Assembly: GCA_023055505.1 (NCBI GenBank)
Contig: JALIRH010000117.1
Span: 372,001 to 436,000 of the forward strand
Source: Callipepla californica brunnescens
Taxonomy: Eukaryota; Chordata; Aves; Galliformes; Odontophoridae
Length of the DNA stretch: 64,000 nt
Reading direction: 5' to 3'
The position numbers and the translations under genes are program-made. The notes beneath the pieces are model-generated. The model had not been told where the DNA came from, ran no database searches, and saw only the letters and a list, made by a program, of their open reading frames with translations. Each line of letters opens with the position of its first letter. Position 1 is the stretch's first letter. Below, piece after piece: positions 36,894 to 50,703 of this stretch.

Positions 36894-39800
36894 ATGCTGC
36901 GTTTCTGCAACTCCTGTGCTGATCTAGAAAGATTCCTGCTTTCTGTCTGAACTGAGCACTATTACAGAGCTTACCCTTGGAAAAACAAGTGTGCTGCTCC
37001 ACTTGTATAGCCTGCTACTAGCTGAAGTTACTGCTTTTCATTATGACAGATGTTTCTTTTGCTACATTTCTAAGACGCTATAGCTACAAAATAATCCCTT
37101 TCCCTCTGCTTCACCCCCGCCCCCCCCCCAAGATGGTTAGGATTATGGTTTTAAAATTCATAAGAACAAAAGAGAAATGCATACAGAACTTTTGCTGCAG
37201 GACAAACAGAATGAGCACAAGATTTGCCTACATTTTCTTCCTTCCTCAGCAGCTCTCAATGTTGAAATGAAAACAATAAAATCAATTCAGCTGTGAGGAC
37301 TGCCGAACTGAGGCGAGAGATTTCTGCCCCTCCATTGCTGATTTGGTTTCCAGCTGTAAAACATTTTGCAGTTCTTGTAAGACAGACACTGACTGTGGTC
37401 TGCAGTTGTTAGGGATATGAAAATGCACACTTCTATGGCTTTGGGGTGTCCTTTAGGAGTAGCCCTGTCAGAGAAGACTTTGCAGTGCCAGATCCTCAGG
37501 TGCTGAACCCTCACAGGCAGCGAGGCAGCCATGGGTGGATTTGGGAATACAGATTCAGGAGTAGCATTGTACAGGGCGTGGGACTGCAATGTAGCCACGT
37601 GGTGCATGTTAGTTTTAAACGAAGAAACATACAGCTTCTAATTTGTTGTACACCGTGACTCTTAACTATGCTTGGTGCCATGACTAAAAGATAACAAGTG
37701 AGAGAACAGTGCAGCTCTTCCCAGCAGGTGATCTATGTGACAGCATGGCTTTGTCAAACACACTTTTCAGCTACGGTAAAAAAGAGGATTGATCTTTGCT
37801 CTTTGGATGGGTCAGGTACTTAATACTATCTGTCATTTTTTCTTCAGCCAGAAATTACCAATCTGTTTTTTCCCCCTTTGAGAAGATGTGGAATATAGAA
37901 AATTGACCCTGAAATGAAATGTTTACCAAAAGAAAAAAAGCTCACAGAAGAGTTTCCCTTCAAGCAAAGAACACAAAGAATGCAAATAAACATCATGCAA
38001 AGAAAGGCTCAGTATTACAAAAGAAGAGCACTGTGGGAGTTACTGGGGCATGACCAATATGAAAAATACCACCACAGCCTACTTTTCCTGTTATGGAAAG
38101 CAGCACCTCTAAGTTACTAGAGTCTGTAACGCCTGGGTAAAATCTTGCCTCTGGTCTAGCCAATAGGAGTTTTCCTGCCACAGCGACGGATGCTACGTTT
38201 CATGGTCTGCTTTTCTGAGTATACGTAAATGGTAGCATAAATCGAACAATAAATCACTTTGCACTTGTTTTAAGTAGCTGTGTGTTATGTGAAAGCTACC
38301 TAAAGCTAAATGTGTAACAATGGTGAGGCCACAGATGAAGTACAGAGGGTTAACAGAAGCTGTTACAGATGCCCCTCTCATCAGTCACTAAAATCTCAAG
38401 TCAGCAAAGTTCATTTGAAACTGAGAAGTGTAGCCGTTTCTTTTACAGTGTCAGTGACTAGCTCATCCCTGAATTTCTGGACAGGAGAAAATCCTACATG
38501 CTGTGCTACACGCTGTCTGCTTTCCCATGCAGAGCTACACACAGACTGTGGGCATTGCCTTATGGATGAATGAGCTGCAGTTTGGGCAGGCAGTTGCACT
38601 GTCTCTGCTCCTCACGCTGGGCCATCCATCTGTTTCAGGTTTGTAGAAAGAGAACCATGCCGATACAGACACCCCTTGTGCCCATCTGCTGCCCAGAGGG
38701 GCACTAACATTTTGCAGACTGCATTCTCCAAATGCTGGGGTTTCCTAGCATCAGTGGTGGTGACCTGTATGAGCAAAGCAACTGGCTAGGGCCGGTGCCT
38801 GCCCTGTCCCAGATGGAATGCAAAACGAAGGCTAAGAGTAGCCACAGCATCCCAGTGACCCAGGGCTCTCCAGGGACAGCCAGCCTCAGAGCAGTGCCTT
38901 CAGAAATCCTGCAGCTGGTACCAGGGGTTGAACGAGTACATCTCTTGCTGCCAGGCTGGATCATAGGAGAGGACTGCAGTGCCAGGTGGTAGGGTTGGGA
39001 AAATCACAGAATCGTAGTGTGGCTTGGGTTGGAAGGGAGCTCAAGGATCATCGAGTTCCAACTCCCCTGTCACAGGCAGGGCTGCCAGCTGCTAGATCAA
39101 GTAAACGTGGAGTTGCTCTGCACTGGAAGATTGGGAGGGTCATGCGGGAGAGTTTCTCTGAAGATTGATTGAGATCAAAGTATTTCAATTACTTGGAAAT
39201 GAGTGCAGTAGTTGCAAAGCAAGAGCTTAAACTTTCAATTAAGAAGGGAGGCTTTTCTCATCAGCCGTCTCCACAGGAATTAGCTGGATTCTCCTGCCTT
39301 CCTTGGGCCTTTGAATCGCTATTAAAATTCTAAGCAGCAGACAAACAGGGAGCATAGAAATAAAATGCTGCGGTCGTTTCAGCCAGAACTTCATTACAGT
39401 CCTCCTCTGACTCCTTGTTACTGACAGTGTTCTTCCATAAGCAACCCTTTGCTGTTTTTTAAAGGAAAGCTTTTTATAACCCATGAAAACAGCACCAGCT
39501 TTTAGTTTCACCCCTGGCCCCAGGTACTTGCTGTTTCCCAGTTTACGTCATTTCCCATGGCTGCTCAAGCTGGAAGGCCGGCTGGGTGGAAGCCATGCAC
39601 CAAAGGGACACCTGGGCCAGGTCAGCCGGCCAGCCTCAGTCCTCTCTGCCTGAGGTCTGATTTCATAATCAGCCTCGAGCTGCACGTTCTTGTTTCTGTG
39701 CTGCCTTCCTTCAGCTTCAGCTTCCTGCAGCCCCGTGGAGCGCATTCCCCCATCCCCGTCCACTTCCTCCCGTTAACCTTGTCACGGAAAACCTCTCTCA

Positions 39801-42800
39801 AAACTTCTCTTTCTTCCTTGCTGCTATCTGAAGTCCACCAAACTTTCCTCCAACACAAACACAATTGGAGACAATAGACTGAGAGTTATTACCGCTGACC
39901 ACGTATTTTAATCTTTTTTAGCAGTTTCCTTTGAAATCCTGATCAGGCTTTTCAGCATTCATCAGATGCGAGCTCTCCCCAACGGGTCTCTTGTAAAATG
40001 GACTGCAAATCCCTGAGCTTTGTGTTTCCCTTCCCACCATCTAAAGCAACAGCAGTGCTCACTAGCATCTCATTATTTGCCTGATAGCCGGTTTGGTCAA
40101 ACCAGGTTTGAAACCCTAACATCAAAGAGAAGTGTCTCTTAGTCTATGATGGAGATGTGACTCTTCTGCAAAGCTGTTTGTCTTGTTGCAAAGCAGTTCC
40201 TCAGCCATCAGCCCACAGTACTGGACTGCTTCTAGCAGGATCTCAGCATCCTGAACTCACTGGCAGCAGCACTGCTCGAGTTAAAGTTGTCTGTTTTTCT
40301 GGTTTAGCTTTTAGATGATTTCTGAGTATCTTGTTTTACAATAGTCTCCTTCAGGCAATGGAGGCCGGAGCAAAATTTAATCTTCAGAGAGCATAACAAA
40401 AGAAATCAGCCTGAGTTACCAGAAGATCATTAAGTAGTAGCAGCTGTTTTGAGACATTGAATATTTTCAATGAAGCCAGAAGAGCTAAGGCACAGGCTCA
40501 TATTTTATGCTGCCCAGTTATACTGTGGTGTGCGAGGGTAATGGGAGGCAAAGGAACAAACAGGCATTTTACACTGGAGTAGTCAGTGTTCTGGCTGTAC
40601 AGTCACTCATCCAGTTTTTCCCCCAATCTCACTTTTAGTTCTAACCGTAGGTGCAACTAGAGTTCCAGAATATTAGGGACTTGTGGGATCGCCTGTGAAG
40701 GCGTATATCTAAGCAGCAAACACAGGCTGCCAACAATGCTTCTATTAATTTTCACCGTCTGCAGTGAAGATGTTTACCTTAGATGAAAAAGTCCCAGCTA
40801 CAATTAATGAGTTCCATTCAAAGCAGTCCAGTATCTCAGATCTGTACGTAGTTCCCAGCTTTCTAAAAGAGGCCAAGCGTGCGCTGTACCACGGCGAGCT
40901 CTTTGCCCACACTGCTGCTTTGTGCACTAAAAGCACGGCTATGTTATGGACTGACAATAATCAATTAGTGAAACGCTATCTCGTGACTGGGAATATGAGG
41001 CAGGCTTTGCAGGAACTGACAACGCTTCCTTTAACTTACCCATTGCTCTGTAGCTCTCCGTATCCCCAAATATCAAAGGTCTTTCATTAGTCTCAAACTC
41101 TCTCAAGCCCGCTTGGCTACTGGGTACCTTGGAAGCCCATGAACTGATTGGAGCCGACAGTAGCTGGTGGCAAGTCGCCAGAACGAAGAACGACCAACTG
41201 TTTTCAAAGCTTTGAAAATGTTTGAAAAGGAACGACAGGGAGAGGAGTGTTGAAGTTCCCTTTAGGACTGTTCAAATACCACTTTTCCAAGCGTCAGCTG
41301 CACGTATCTGAAAGTCTTAACAAGAGTTAAAACACAATCTGCTGGGTTTTTTTTCCCTCTCTTTCAGCTTGGCGGCAGTGAATTTTCTGTCTCTTCATGT
41401 TGCATCTTGCCATAAAGGGGAAAATTTAAACAGGAGAAAGAATGTGCTTTGAAATATTGGAAATTAAAGGAAAGTGGGAACAGCAGCTCGTTCTGGCACT
41501 CCAGCCCTTTCTCACCACAGTAATCCCAAATTTTCATCCAATCCTATAGGCTGGTAGAAGGGAGAAGCCTTCGTGGTAGAACTCTGTTTTAGGACAGGAA
41601 TCCTTCTTGTGAAATACCAGCTTGTTCCTGGCTTCCAATATCCCTGAAGCACCGGAGGGACATTCCACAGAAAGGCAAATGCAGTAAGCCTCCCTGCAGT
41701 AAGCCTTCTTCTCTAGGAGCTCTCTAAATGCTTCTTGCCACAGAACGAAGTTATTCACATACTGTCCATTGACAACTGAATGTAAAGGAGCTTTAAATGG
41801 CTATGAATGAAATACAAGTTCTGTGGAAATTAGGATATAAGAGTAGAAGAAGGAACTCTCAAACTGCCCTGGTTTTGTGCAAGAACAAACTAGAGCCCAT
41901 AATTTGATCCTCAGGATGGATTATAGCGGCCTTGTGAAGAAAAAGCTAAAAACTCTTGCTAAATAATAGATAAAATTAGAATGATACGGTTCAGGGGTGG
42001 GATTACTGTAGCCAGGATGGCAACTACAGAAAATCTGTTTTCCAGGTCAGCCTGAAGATGTGAGGCTCTAATTCCCTGACAACTAGTGGAATGACATGCA
42101 GTGGATATCTCGTCTTAACAATTTGTTTGGGCCCCAAGCCATTTTATCTAAGATTGGTTGATGACCAAGTTCTTTCCAAACTGGTCTGTTGACTATTCAA
42201 AAGCAAAGTGTCGACCCACCTCTCCATCTCCAGCCAACAACCAAATGGGATGGGAGCTGTATCCATGCCAGGCATTTGCATGCTCAGAGCCGTGGCAAGG
42301 CAGCACCAGTTCCTGCTCCCGGGTCATCAAAAACACCTTTGCCTTTCATCTCTTGTACATCTGGAGAGGCAATTGTAGCTGTTTTCTCCGATGTTGATTT
42401 CAGCATGATAATCCACACCATTGTTGCCTGTAGATTGCAGTAACCCACATGAAAACTTCTCCTGAAGACCACACACAAATGCAGAAAGAAGCTGAATGGC
42501 AACTGTAGCTCCAGGGAGCATCTTCTAATAGACCTCTAAAAATGCCTAAGATTCTTATCTTCTGTGGTGCCTCAGCAGCAGTGGAAGACAGGAGAGATCT
42601 GTGCCAGTAGTTCACAGACTGCAATGTATTGAAGTCAGAGGCTTCAAGGAAAGTCTTTAAAAGTGCTTAAGGGAACAGCCTCTGCTGTGAAGTACTGCTT
42701 GAAGTTATGAGTTGGTTCTGTTGATTTCTTTACACCATCCCTCTCAAGCTGAGGGAATAAAACTGAGAGTTTAATTACTGAGGGAGAGCCAGGCTAATTC

Positions 42801-43825
42801 ACACAGGGTTTTAAATGGTGTACAGATTTGTATTATAGCTGCTTATATATCAGATATCTTCAGCTAGGAAAAGTCTAGCAAAATGTAGCATGTGCATGAG
42901 CACTCTGGTGAACAGGCCCTTGCATTTTGCTGTGTGACCTTGGTGCATCTGGTCAGGAAACAACTGTTGTGCACAGAGATCCAGTCGGGCAGGAGATCAG
43001 ATGGCACTAACTGAGCTGTTTGTTCTGTTTGAAGGGAGAAGCCTTCAGTTGCACAGGGAAAACAGCCATAGCACACAGCTCTGCAAGTCAGTGGTAGACA
43101 GGAAGAGACAGTTCGAGTTTGTTTTAAAGGGGAGAAGTTCTCTAATACGTAAGGTCAATGAAGCTCTGCATGCAACTGGGTTATCAAGGAATCTGCATCG
43201 TTAGAGACCTCTGAGAACATGCTGGTTGGGCTAAAACAGGTCTGGCTGGTGCTGCCTGGGATCGAGGAACAAGGCACTTATCTCCTGAGGCGCCTCACAA
43301 ACCTACTTCTCCCATGTGCTTATGAGCCATTGGTTTGAGTATCATAAAAGGCACGAACAGTGCGGGGAAAAAACATTACGTGTGGGCAAGAAAGCCCAGT
43401 TTTCAATCAAATCACACAGTGATTAAAACAGCGCAAGATCCTTCCAAAGCGTGTGCCCTTGTTTTGGCTCAGCTCCTCGATCATCTCCATCTGGAATCAA
43501 ACCCCCAAGTGAAGCAGGAGCCTGGCAGCACCGGCATGCAGCATCTTGGAGATGGACACACCAACATCTCATGGCTCTCAGCCCAGGCGTTCCCGGCACC
43601 AGCCCTTGGCACACCACGGTGGAAGAGGAATGCACTTGGAGTTACAGGCTGCCACGAGTGAGGTCAGCAAAAGGGACGAATGCTACACTTGGTCATCTGG
43701 GGGCATCTGTTGGAGTGGTGCTTGGTGGAACTGGCCTCAGTATGGTCCCTATGCTCTCCCCAGCCACAGTCTCCTCTCAGCATGGCCTTCTCCTCCAACT
43801 TTTGGAGGAAAAATTTAAGATAACT
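36894..43825. other. TET2 intron 1, fifth part
   Basis: Non-coding. It contains one CR1 fragment (39002-39105) and a C-rich run near 37,114-37,131. The segment at about 40,745-41,090 is open on both strands and of balanced composition, and may be a conserved non-coding element. No exon was recognised. Confidence 0.6.
39002..39105 (-). mobile_element. CR1 LINE 3' end, reverse orientation
   Basis: The + strand shows AATCACAGAATCGTAG, GGGTTGGAAGGGAGCTCAAG, ATCATCGAGTTCCAAC and a CAGGCAGGGCTGCCAGCTGC block, the usual reverse-complement CR1 3' UTR. It is truncated after about 100 bases. Confidence 0.88.
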
Positions 43826-43834
43826 GCACTTCAA

Positions 43835-43884
43835 GTGACCTTTTAGGGTCCCTTCCAACTCCGAAGATTCTGTGATTGTATGAT
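43835..43884 (+). mobile_element. short CR1 LINE 3' terminus
   Basis: Only the last 50 bases are clear: GTGACCTTTTAGGGTCCC, TTCCAACTCCGAAG and the terminal ATTCTGTG, ATTGTATG repeat. The repeat is slightly decayed. It lies in the sense orientation of TET2. Confidence 0.75.
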
Positions 43885-43889
43885 TCATC

Positions 43890-46800
43890 CAAAGTTGTTT
43901 CCAGCAAAAATGAGAGACCCAACAGGATTTCCTCATTGAAGTTGATGGAAGCATGATGGAAAACAGAGCTGTGTAAGCAGGCTTTCTGAGGATGCTGCTG
44001 CCTACGACACTTTTTTCTCTTCTTTTGCTTTTCTTCCCCCCAGATGCCAAATAGGACCATTTCTGTTCCTGTTTTCCATTGTTACTGACACATCACAATG
44101 AAATGCTGAAATCTTTAGCAGGTCTTCAAGTCTACCAGTGTTTTTTCCTTTGGGTCCTTCCTTCTTTGTAGTAAGGAGTGAAGAGAGCCAAGAGCAGCTC
44201 ACCCATCGCTTCTGGTTTCCAAGGAGGATGCACTGTTCAGCAGGGAATTGCCTGTCTCTGCCAACAGCTGTGATGAAATCATCGTGGAGAACTGACCTTC
44301 GGCTGCTGTCAGGAAGTGATCAACCGAAGAAATCCGTGCTACATCCAGGTCTGAAGCCAGATGGACAAAGATCACAGAGGCTGGAAGATAATGATGACAC
44401 TGACCTCTTGGTAACCTTCCCCAAATGGCAGGTTGATAACATTGAGTGTGTCTTGTAGAGCAGTTCAGCCACCAACGCTTGCTTATTTTGGCAAGCTCTC
44501 ATGCTCACAGAGGCACGCCACGATGCAGAGCTCGGCCAGAGCAGCTTCAGCACTTAGCTATTGCTTTTGGATAGCTGATATTCATCAGCCGCCAGTATCA
44601 GCATTACCACTTGACACATGGGGTAGTTGAAGTACCCAAGAGAAAATCATCTGTTGCATTCTACCATGTTTCAAGAAATTAATTCAGTGCCTTCACACCC
44701 GATAACTTTCCTCACTCTACCTTGCCATAGCTTGACATACCTAAACCTAGCACAACTGGATGAGGTGAAGGGAAAGAAAAAGGCTTGGCTTTACTTTCTT
44801 ACCCCAGCATTCTCCTTGATGTTGGATGGAAACACCTCACTTGGAGCATGCTTACTTGAGCATCCCCTGCTTTGTGGAATGATGTGATGTGATGGTCTGC
44901 CAGCACACACCACCCATATATGCCAAATCTAAACCACAAAAACATGGCTCCAACCAGCAAGAACAAGAGAAGGTAGCAGCCTTGGCCTGAATGTTCTAGT
45001 CCTTGCAGCAGGAAGGTCCTTTTGTCTCTTACACTCAGCCTGCTCCTCAACATCAGGCTGTCGGGAAACGGTTCCCATCTAGTGATAGTGGGATGGCATG
45101 GCAAGTGACTGGAAGCACTGTGTGCTTCTGTTAGAAGCACTGCCTGGCACAATCAGGTGCAAAGCTTGTCTGAGGTATTAATGAGAAGAAATAGGAACGA
45201 GAGAGCTATGTGAGGTGACATTTATAATTCCTGTTTACTCGCATTTTGTATTCCTGAATTCATTCCCTTCGCATAATTGTTTTTTTTCTACCCATACTGT
45301 AGAGGCATTTAATTGTCACTCTCCTTGATTTTATGCAATTGTCAGGGAGTGCAGTTTTTCATACCTGTGCAGATATTATGCAGCATCCAGTGATGGGCAT
45401 ATAATAGAGCAGGGGGAAATCACCGTGCAGACCAGTTTAGCTTTATTCTCTTGCCCTCTGTCTTCAGGTTGAAAACCAAACGATTCAAGTGCTTCTGCGA
45501 TTAGATCACTGCACCATTGAAATGCAGGTATTGGTGTCAATAAATTGAAGAGGGTTAGCACTAGTTGGTTTAAAAATGCATGAATTATGAGGCTTCTGGC
45601 TTGGATAAGATTTAATGAATTATTAATCCTCATATTTCACAAATCCCATGCCCTTCATTCCCTTACGTCTGTTTATATCTATATTCACCAGTCACCATTT
45701 CCCCTGTAAATTAAGGATAAATTAACTATAAATTAGGTAACAGATTTTAACCATCCCACATTTTCTTTCCTGTTTGACACAGATTATTCATATATCTAAA
45801 GACCAGAGAAGACAATTACGTTCGTGTAATACGACCTCCTGCAGAATGCAGTCACAGAGCCTCATCCAGTAGTTCCTAGATTAACCCCATAACTGCTACA
45901 TAAAGCTACAGTGAGAAAACAAGGCGTATGTTCATTGTAGAAAAAAGTGTCATCTTAACTCTGAGACTTAAAATGACAGCGAACGCACTGCATCCTTAGG
46001 CAAGATTTTTTCTAAAGCATTTCTAATGCACTGAATAAATACACCATCCAAAGGGAGAGACAGCCAAACGTGGGGCAGAAGGACCCCAGTGTGAGCCACG
46101 GAGCCCAGCCAACAACAGGCTGCCTTTGTCCTGCTGGAGCCTCCTCGACATCCACACTGAGGCTGCACTGCATTCCTCTGCTGCTGTGTTGCAGTGGGAG
46201 CACTGGTGCTGGTAGGGAGGACAGCAAATCCTTAGGGAGCACCTTCTGTGCAGGCTAATGTAGCATCTGGGTTTTTATGGCATGGGATTTATTAGAAACT
46301 ACCAGCAGTGCTGGCTTTGGAAGAAGCTGTTCTGCAAAGGACAAAGCCCCAGAGTGTGGGCAATCAGGTCTTGCCTTCCACACTGGTTTCCATAGGGAAT
46401 CTTGCTTTGCTTCTCAGTGTGTAACCACACTGCACCAGAAGTGCAAAATATATGCAAAACCATTAACCATGCAAACAGTTTTCATATTTGCAACAGTAAT
46501 AATGAAAATGACTTCCTAGTAAGAAGTCTGGATGTGTTGCATCACCCATCAGGGATCTGAGTTAACGGTACATCGTTCCTCCTTCAGTGACCTTTGCTGC
46601 CCACTTACAGGTGCTAACCCAAGGCTCAGCTGAAGTAACTGCTAATTAACCAGGCCAGAGAAAAATGGCATGCCATAATAGCCACACAGCTATAAATCAT
46701 GGGGCAGAGCATCACTACTGCTTACACATCCTATTCCAGAGTTAGAAAGAAAAAACTCTGGTGCCAAGATAGCCAGAAACAATACTGCATGTATACAAGT

Positions 46801-49800
46801 CCAGAAGATTGCAGTTTTTAGTGCTGAAGTTTTTACAGTGATTTGCCTGCAGTCTAATGGATTGTACTTGGGCTGGTACAGAGGGATTTTATATATTGCT
46901 TGGTAGGCATCAGGGCTGAACTTGGGGTTACAGGCTGCTCAGAGTTAAAACCTGAGCCTTGTCCTGTTGGTCTGCCAGCTGAGCTTTTTGATAATGCTGC
47001 ACATGAGCAGCCTTATGTAGGAAGCACTCTACTCATGCCTTTTCTTGAGTTTTCATTCATTCATTCTTGAATTAGGAAAAAAAAAACCCACCAAACCTCT
47101 ACACATCAGAAGCTTTTCCACTCAGCAGCTCAAGCTTTAGACCTCTTTGCTGACAGCTTGAGCTTCTGAGGAGGGAAGCAACTGCTGCTCTGCAGCGGCT
47201 GTTTGTCCGCTTGTACAGTTGAGCTGCTTTGCATTCACAGACTCCTGAGGTATGGGCGCCATTCAAAATGAGGTATGAATCTCTGGAACTGGTTTAAAGT
47301 AAAGAAAGATTTTCCAGGGAAGAAAATCAATGCAGCTAGGAGTACTTCTGGTGCCACGTGGGTAAGAGCACCTTAGAGGTAGCAGGAATATACCAAAGTT
47401 GCTCATAAACCAAAAAAAATCTCCAACTCTCTTTCAGCGCCTGCTTTCCAATTTGCACCCTGTATGTGGGGAGAAATAAGTGCACATGCGTGGTTTGGAT
47501 TTGAGAAAGTCAAGCAGCGGTGGACTGAATTATAACCTGAATGCATATCTGTGGAAGGAGATGCTGATCCATTTGCACAGTAATGTGCTATATTTAAGTC
47601 ACGCACCATGGCATCTTCAAAGAGGCCAGTCATAATTATGATGGATTAGACTGCAGAGTCAGTCCTAGATGCAGTAATTGTTTCACAGATGCTGCTGATG
47701 TGACTTGAATTGCTAATGAATTATGGCTGAGGAAGAATACGTAGAGCTGCTAAATGGTCTGAATAAAATACAGTTATGGGAAGAGAGAAATGCCTAACCG
47801 CTGCACTTAGGGAAAGGCAGGTTTCCCTGGGGAGGCAGACCCATCACCCCACAGCAATCATGAGGTGCAAAGAGCTCATATGAGTGCTGTCTTGGTAAGG
47901 ACCCTCAGGCCTGCCGAGCAGCAGCACCAAGGCATCTTCACAGCACCCTAGGTAAAAACAGTAAGAAAGGCCCAGCTGCCACGTGCCAGTTTTAAATTAC
48001 AAATAATTGCTGTGATCTGTAACTGCTTGAGCAGGAATTGTACTAAGATGTGGATTGAGAGGACCGTGAATCACTGAATGCACACAGAGGACAGTGTAAC
48101 AAACTCACCACAAACCTAGCTGTATCTTGAAGAACATATATCTAGCATTTTTAAATCAGTGAATTAACTTGAAGAACCAAGTGTTTACGTTGTCTTTTGC
48201 AGTGCCTAAGACAATCCCTTCTATACTGGAGATAAGCAGAACTCGGGGGAACGGCCTGGCTCACACTGCAAGGCTTTTGCCAACACTGGGAATGATTATC
48301 CTTGCCACCTAGGGAAAGTAATGTGGGTTTTAGGGATGGCATCTCACCTCGAACTCCCTTTAGAAGCACAGATGTGCTCCTTGAGGGTGTCAGAGAAGTC
48401 AGACAGCCTCCGTCTGGAAGCAAAAGGTGGACTTACTTGTTTGTAAGGAGCTGAGAAAAAAGATTGTGTGGGAACATTTAGAGGAATTAAGCTCTAAACC
48501 ACGTGATACACCAGAACACAACAAGCCAGGCTTAAAGTCTTCTTAAAAACAAAACAAAACAAAACAAAGAAACAAATATTTTAGAAACAGATTGACAGCA
48601 TGGTGTTAATTACCGTGGTTCCTTTTATTCCATTTCACACTCATGCAGCAGAGCAGCCTACGTGCTCATGTCTGAGCTGCAGTGCGGCTGCAGTTTCTAC
48701 GCATGAAAGGTGCGAAGGCAAAGAATGGTTTTTCAATTACGCTGACGTTTTATTTTTTGAGACACTGTGGGAGCGTAATTCTGCCGCCCAGCCTGGAATG
48801 ACACATCAAAGAGATCCTTTTTGTGCTGCTTTCCCCAGGAAAGAGGCAAAGGCGCGTGTCTCGGGGTACTTTAAAGATAGCTGGGGAGATGTACTGAAAT
48901 ATATGTAGAAGGGAAGAAACCTGCCTTACCTTGTCAAGAAAATAGAGAAGACGGTCAAATATTCTCTTCTATCTCCTTATTCATAGCTTTCACTTCAAAA
49001 CCTCTTTTTTAAGTACTGTTATTTGCAGAGAGAACCTCTCTACTTCTGTCACACAAAAGACGAATTCAGTACAGAAAAAAAGTGAACTTCAGAAGGTGAA
49101 AAGAATGTGTAAGACCTAGTTTGGGATAAGGATGAAGTGGATCCAGGTTGTCATATAGGTGCTTGCCAGTCAGAACGTATGTTTGAATGGTCCTGATGCC
49201 AAGATCGGGGCGGCAAGCAAGGATGTTTCTGCTGGAAGTAACCAATCTCGTCAAATAATACTACTTCAGAAAGCATTTTAGAGTCGTATTGGCTGCCCTG
49301 AAAAGCATATAAATTGGATCTTCGTTAGTTGTTGTTTTTAAACATTAGTGTATGATAACTAAACGAGCAGAGCAATGTGATGACAGGAGTTTTTGTCCCC
49401 GTGTAGAGGCAAAACAGCCACGTGCTGTGCTTGTGCTGACTCTGCAGTCCAGCCACGCATGGCCTGGTAATGGGGAAGCCTTCCATTCCCCTTGATGCAA
49501 ACTAAGAATAAAACCTTCAGGGCAAAGGCATGCACAAGTTCAGATTTTCTCTGCAGTCTCACATCTGGAAGCCCCTCTGCCAGTCTGGTTTCTGTCATTT
49601 GTGACTGAGAATCATAAAGCCAACAAAGAATAAATTACATGCAGTCAAACAACGGCTTTATCGGTGGGATTGTGAATCTTGGGAAGATCCATGTGAATGG
49701 GATTAGATTGTCATTATAGGGAATTTATTCACTGTACATTGCCAGTACTGTTATCCAAAGAAAAACCCAATTTGATAAATAAAAAGCATAGTTTAAAGAA

Positions 49801-50600
49801 GAAAATGGTACTTTCTGTCCAAACAAAGAAACAGTCCTAGTTCCACAGCTGTGGGGCTCAGTTGACAACCCAAATGTAGAGTTTAAGCCATGCCTGATGT
49901 CTACAACTTAAATTTAAAAGGATACTTGAAAAAAACAGAATTTGCATCAAACCTCTTTGAAATCTCTTAATTTATTTCTGTTGACATCATCCAGATGTTA
50001 AAGTGTAAGAAGTCCTGCAGATATCAACCAGGCGAGGTTTTGCCTCGCATGTGGATTTTGCCCCTTGTGTATGCTTTTGGGACGCCAGTTTTACAAGACC
50101 TCGTCAGACAGCTGAGGACTGGGAAAGGGAGGTTTTCCCCTCTAATTGGCAAGCTTGGTGGCAATAATCCCTCAAGTCACACAAAAGGGGTTTGGCACAC
50201 TTAATCAAATAACAGGATTAGCACCGAGTCTGGGAACCAGGGTTTCCGCATGACTTTTCTGCCTTACCAAGGAGAATGGGCGACGACAGAGGAGCCGATG
50301 CAAATCATTCAAAAGCAGATTAATACTTTTTTTTCACCATTATGAGAGATTTTTTGGTAAAATGTTTGTTTGTGTGCTCAGTGGTGGTAAGAAACTGTAC
50401 TGTATTTTCTCTCTTTTCATCCTGAAGAATAAACCTGCAAAGGGAAAGGGGAGGCTGCAAAATCTGGTAATGTAGGGAACCTCCCCCAGGTGTGCCTGTG
50501 AGCTGCTGTTGTGTGTGGAAACCAGTTGCGAGGAAGGTGTGGGAATGCTGGCAATCTGCTATCCTGAATGAACCCGCAGCTGACCTAGGCTTTCCACATT
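43890..50600. other. TET2 intron 1, last part
   Basis: Non-coding and mostly AT-rich. It has an AAAAC microsatellite (48545-48567) and a small A-run near 47,080. From about 50,320 it grades into the pyrimidine tract before the first coding exon. I looked for a second non-coding exon like the human one here and found no convincing match. Confidence 0.6.
48545..48567 (+). repeat. (AAAAC)n microsatellite
   Basis: Four tandem AAAAC units followed by AAAGAAAC. Simple repeat. Confidence 0.8.
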
Positions 50601-50615
50601 TCTTCTCTCTTGCAG

Positions 50616-50660
50616 ATACGTTCAGAGGGCAGACTTGTGGATGGCCCCGGAGCAGGCCAG
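50616..50660 (+). other. TET2: TET2 5' UTR part of the first coding exon
   Basis: The exon begins after the acceptor TTCTTCTCTCTTGCAG (AG at 50614-50615), which has a long pyrimidine tract. The 45-base leader includes AGAGGGCAG and TTGTGGATGGCCCC, which match from memory the same position in human TET2 mRNA. It contains an upstream ATG at 50641 (see the upstream frame). Confidence 0.85.
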
Positions 50661-50703
50661 ATGGAACAGGACAGAACCAACCATGTTGACGGCAATAGAT
50701 TGA
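50641..50703 (+). promoter_or_regulatory. upstream ATG frame overlapping the TET2 start
   Basis: ATG at 50641 opens a 20-codon frame, out of frame with TET2, that ends with TGA at 50701-50703, 42 bases inside the TET2 coding sequence. Its context has G at +4 but T at -3. The main ATG at 50661 has C at -3 and G at +4, so it is not clearly better. Ribosomes starting here would bypass the TET2 start. This suggests translational damping, with leaky scanning needed for TET2. Confidence 0.45.

Noticed and set aside
50610..50660. TTG start at 50610 extending the coding exon upstream by 17 codons
   Set aside because: 50610-50615 is intron (end of the acceptor), and the annotated MEQDRTNHV start at 50661 matches mammalian TET2.
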